Assembly (NCBI GenBank): GCA_016938235.1
Contig: JAFGVA010000058.1
Location: 62,001 to 126,000 of the forward strand
From: Bacteroidales bacterium
GTDB taxonomy: Bacteria; Bacteroidota; Bacteroidia; Bacteroidales; UBA10428
DNA: 64,000 bases
Reading direction: 5' to 3'
The position numbers were made by a program, and so were the translations under genes. Position 1 is the first letter of the stretch. Every line of letters starts with the position of its first letter. Positions 61,757-64,000 of the stretch are shown piece after piece. The notes beneath the pieces are model-generated. The model had not been told where the DNA came from and made no database searches. It saw nothing but the letters and a program-made list of their open reading frames with translations.

Positions 61757-62863
61757 ATGAAAAACAAGATATTGCTTTTGGTTTCTTTTTTAGTACTGGT
61801 AATTGCAACTGTTACATCAATTCGGATAAAAACGAATAAGCCTCCGGAAATAGAGGTGATGAAAGCAGCGAATATGTTAGCCAAGGCACAATATGAAAAA
61901 TCTCCAAAATTTGCAAAGGAGGCATTTCATGAAGCTACTTTTCATTACAACTCAGCTATGACCGAATGGAAAAAGCAAAATGAAAAGTTTATTTTACTTA
62001 GAGATTACCGGAAAGTTTCGGAATTTGCCAAAAAATCAATGGAATATAGCGAAAAAGCAATTGACAAATCAAGAATTTTTATTGCCAGCACCGAGGACAT
62101 ACTTAAAATCAGAATTGAAACAATAGGCCAAAAAATTAAAGGTTTCGAAGAATACTACGGCAAATTTCCATTAGATAAAAAAAGAGATAATTATACGAGG
62201 TGTAAATTGCTTTACACTGAAAGCCTGCATGCTTATAACAGCAAGAATTATTCAATTTGTAAAGTTAAACTCGATTCTGTGGAAATTGTAATAAACGATG
62301 TTTTTAATCACTGCCAGGAAAACCTGATAAATTATTTTGAAGATTATTCAAAATGGAATGAAATGGTGAAAATAACCATTTCCTGGTCAAAGAAAAATCA
62401 GTCTTATGCAGTTATAGTTGATAAACTTAACAGGGAACTTTATTTATACAAAAACGGAAAACCCGACAAAAAGTATACTGTTGAGCTAGGTGCCAATTGG
62501 ATTGGCGATAAAATTCAACAGGGCGATAAAACTACGCCAGAAGGATTGTATAAAATAGTAGAGAAGAAACAAAACGGACAAACAAAATATTACAAAGCTT
62601 TATTGCTGGATTACCCGAATGAGGAGGACAAGAAACGATTCTCGATGAATAAAAGGAATGGAATTCTAAATCAAGACGCAGAAATTGGGAACCTGATAGA
62701 AATACACGGAAGTGGTGGAAAAGGAATTGACTGGACAGACGGATGTATTGCTTTAACAGATAAAGAAATGGACGAAATATTTAAAAGTTGTACGATTGGC
62801 ACAAAAGTCACCATTGTAGGTTCTGTTAAAACATTAAGCGAACTTTCATATAACATTAAATGA
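61757..62863 (+). CDS. L,D-transpeptidase (YkuD) with helical N-terminal domain
   Basis: 368-residue exported enzyme. An N-terminal membrane anchor or signal (about 4-22) is followed by a helical DUF4398-like domain (about 30-115), a linker helix region, and a YkuD domain (about 215-360). The active site is His317 in IEIHGSG and Cys330 in GIDWTDGCIAL. It would cross-link peptidoglycan via 3-3 bonds or attach proteins to it. The next L,D-transpeptidase gene overlaps by 4 bp. The similarity of its N-terminus to the lipoprotein just upstream suggests a shared partner or structural role. Confidence 0.88.
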   Translation: MKNKILLLVSFLVLVIATVTSIRIKTNKPPEIEVMKAANMLAKAQYEKSPKFAKEAFHEATFHYNSAMTEWKKQNEKFILLRDYRKVSEFAKKSMEYSEKAIDKSRIFIASTEDILKIRIETIGQKIKGFEEYYGKFPLDKKRDNYTRCKLLYTESLHAYNSKNYSICKVKLDSVEIVINDVFNHCQENLINYFEDYSKWNEMVKITISWSKKNQSYAVIVDKLNRELYLYKNGKPDKKYTVELGANWIGDKIQQGDKTTPEGLYKIVEKKQNGQTKYYKALLLDYPNEEDKKRFSMNKRNGILNQDAEIGNLIEIHGSGGKGIDWTDGCIALTDKEMDEIFKSCTIGTKVTIVGSVKTLSELSYNIK

Positions 62864-63621
62864 ACACAAATTTTTTAGATAGTATAAAAGAGCGGTATTC
62901 TCTTTATAGGCAAAAAATTAATAAATGTGCATCGAAAACCACAGGATTCTGTTTTGAAATTTATAAGCAGTCGCTCAGTTATTTTCAGAAATATAAATTT
63001 GTTTTTACAGGAATTGCATTCATCATAGTGGTGCCTGTAATTGTGAGGTTAATAATTTGGATGGCACTCTCAATTAATCACGCTCCTTTTCAATCCAACG
63101 ATGCGGAGCTCTTAAAAGCCCGGGATAATATTAAACGCGAAATCGGTTTAGTAGACAAAAAGCTGAATTCGAAAAGGCCAAGATCGTATTTTATTGTCAT
63201 TAACAGTGCTTCCAATGAATTTGTCTTATATAAAGGCAATGAAATCATAAAAAAAGATAAGTGCTCAACAGGAAGTTATGTTTTACTGAAAAACGGTGAC
63301 GACCAGCAGTGGATGTTCAATACACCAAAAGGGGAATTCAGAATTCAGGGAAAAACCACTTCGCCGGTTTGGAAAAAACCCGACTGGGCATTTGTTGAAG
63401 AAGGATTACCTGTACCAACAGCAAATCATTATTCGCGATTCGAATATGGCGTTTTGGGCGATTATGCCTTAAGTCTGGGACATGGCTATTTAATTCACGG
63501 AACCCTTTACCAGCGATTTTTAGGGTTGCCTGTAACACATGGGTGCATCCGGTTAAACGATGAAAATCTTGAACTTGTTTACAGGTCGCTTCAGGTCGGG
63601 TCAAAAGTTTATATTTATTAA
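62860..63621 (+). CDS. L,D-transpeptidase (YkuD), membrane-anchored
   Basis: 253-residue protein: a basic N-terminal segment of about 45 residues, one TM helix (about 48-70), then a YkuD domain (about 108-253) with LSLGHGYLIHG and the catalytic THGCIRLN (His227, Cys229). NTPKGEFRIQGKT is the typical substrate-groove strand. Coupled to the upstream transpeptidase by a 4-bp overlap and followed 12 bp later by a small membrane protein gene. Together they form an envelope-remodelling module. Confidence 0.9.
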   Translation: MNTNFLDSIKERYSLYRQKINKCASKTTGFCFEIYKQSLSYFQKYKFVFTGIAFIIVVPVIVRLIIWMALSINHAPFQSNDAELLKARDNIKREIGLVDKKLNSKRPRSYFIVINSASNEFVLYKGNEIIKKDKCSTGSYVLLKNGDDQQWMFNTPKGEFRIQGKTTSPVWKKPDWAFVEEGLPVPTANHYSRFEYGVLGDYALSLGHGYLIHGTLYQRFLGLPVTHGCIRLNDENLELVYRSLQVGSKVYIY

Positions 63622-63633
63622 CGAACAACAGAA

Positions 63634-64000
63634 ATGCAACAAATTAATTCGTATTTAAAGATATTTTACCGGATGAAATGGACTGGTTTTGTCGGTATAT
63701 TTTTTGGGCTGGTGTTTTTTATCTGGCTTATTGCCATTGCAGTTGCACCTGTTCATAAAGCAAAGGAAATCCAAAATCTGGTAAATGCCGATTCGGTCTT
63801 TACTGAGAAATTTGACAGTATTTTCTATCACCCCGATATTGTTAATCTGATTAAGGGAAAAGCATATAAAGAAGCATTATTAAACCTTTCAAAGAATGAT
63901 TCTATTCAATTGGTCATTAATTTATCCGACAGCATAATTAATTTGAGTATTAAAGGTGTAGTTATACACCAGACAAATATTACCGAATTCAAAAAAGACC
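63634..64000 (+). CDS. Membrane-anchored protein of the L,D-transpeptidase module, 3'-truncated
   Basis: Open frame from the ATG at 63634 to the window end (122 codons, no stop). It starts MQQINSYLKIFYRMKWTGF, has one strong TM helix (about 20-40, FVGIFFGLVFFIWLIAIAVA), and then a predicted periplasmic segment beginning APVHKAKEIQNLVNADSVF, with repeated DSI-containing motifs. I do not recognise the family. It is 12 bp after the second transpeptidase gene and in the same orientation, so it belongs to the same operon. Confidence 0.7.
   Translation, partial: MQQINSYLKIFYRMKWTGFVGIFFGLVFFIWLIAIAVAPVHKAKEIQNLVNADSVFTEKFDSIFYHPDIVNLIKGKAYKEALLNLSKNDSIQLVINLSDSIINLSIKGVVIHQTNITEFKKD

Overview
The window looks like a chromosomal segment of a Bacteroidota bacterium, probably a marine or anaerobic Bacteroidales/Marinilabiliales-type organism. 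The base composition is AT-rich (a by-eye impression, not computed). Phylum-typical features include TonB-dependent receptors with CarboxypepD_reg-like N-termini, DUF4249 lipoproteins, a NigD-like lipoprotein, type IX secretion (T9SS) C-terminal signals of types A and B, ECF sigma/FecR pairs, a LytS/LytTR two-component pair, and several -7 boxes of the Bacteroidota form TAnnTTTG. The genus cannot be fixed from the sequence alone. No tRNA, rRNA, CRISPR array or transposase was seen.

Layout. 1-8.4 kb: end of a Na+:alanine symporter, then two paralogous TonB receptor + DUF4249 lipoprotein pairs. 8.4-15.3 kb: recA, a T9SS-secreted PKD-like protein, an AI-2E-family permease, thyA-folA, a DUF2147 protein, a tiny Lys/Glu/Cys-rich exported protein and a flavodiiron protein. 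15.4-23.1 kb: a three-gene minus-strand operon encoding (in order of transcription) an NTT/MFS-like transporter fused to HEAT repeats and a degenerate cNMP-like domain, a triple TIR/Rossmann-like protein, and a membrane-anchored nSTAND NTPase with coiled coil and WD40 repeats. This is the best candidate for an undescribed system. 23.2-31.4 kb: queuosine-precursor transporter, aroK/aroC/aroA (aroC strongly divergent), bcp, a T9SS cargo protein, mnmD, dinB and a DUF3127 protein with an SSB-like tail. 31.4-34.8 kb: a NifX-like cofactor protein and modBC, which share an identical 16-base palindrome-containing element about 140 bp upstream, then a thioesterase. 34.9-43.8 kb: GH43 and GH5 glycosidases, a TonB receptor/TPR/LytS/LytTR operon and a NigD-like protein. 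43.9-53.8 kb: lplA, pepT, a MORN-repeat protein, an outer-membrane HHH/PorV-like pair, purE, hpt, adk and obgE.

53.8-64 kb: an ECF-sigma-rich region. Cassette 1 (sigma, FecR, secreted protein with a TonB C-terminal domain) sits between obgE and a decayed second copy of the obgE 3' end, so it looks inserted. Cassette 2 has the same order; its third protein shares the N-terminal domain but has a different C-terminus. A third sigma gene lies between two identical-spacing copies of GTTACCTAAT-N10-CGTCA. One copy drives a PepSY-like gene and the other a lipoprotein/L,D-transpeptidase module, which predicts the regulon of that sigma factor.

Coordinates are my own reading. Where start codons differ from the longest ORF, the reason is given in the entry. 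Promoter and terminator calls rest on motif and hairpin inspection only.
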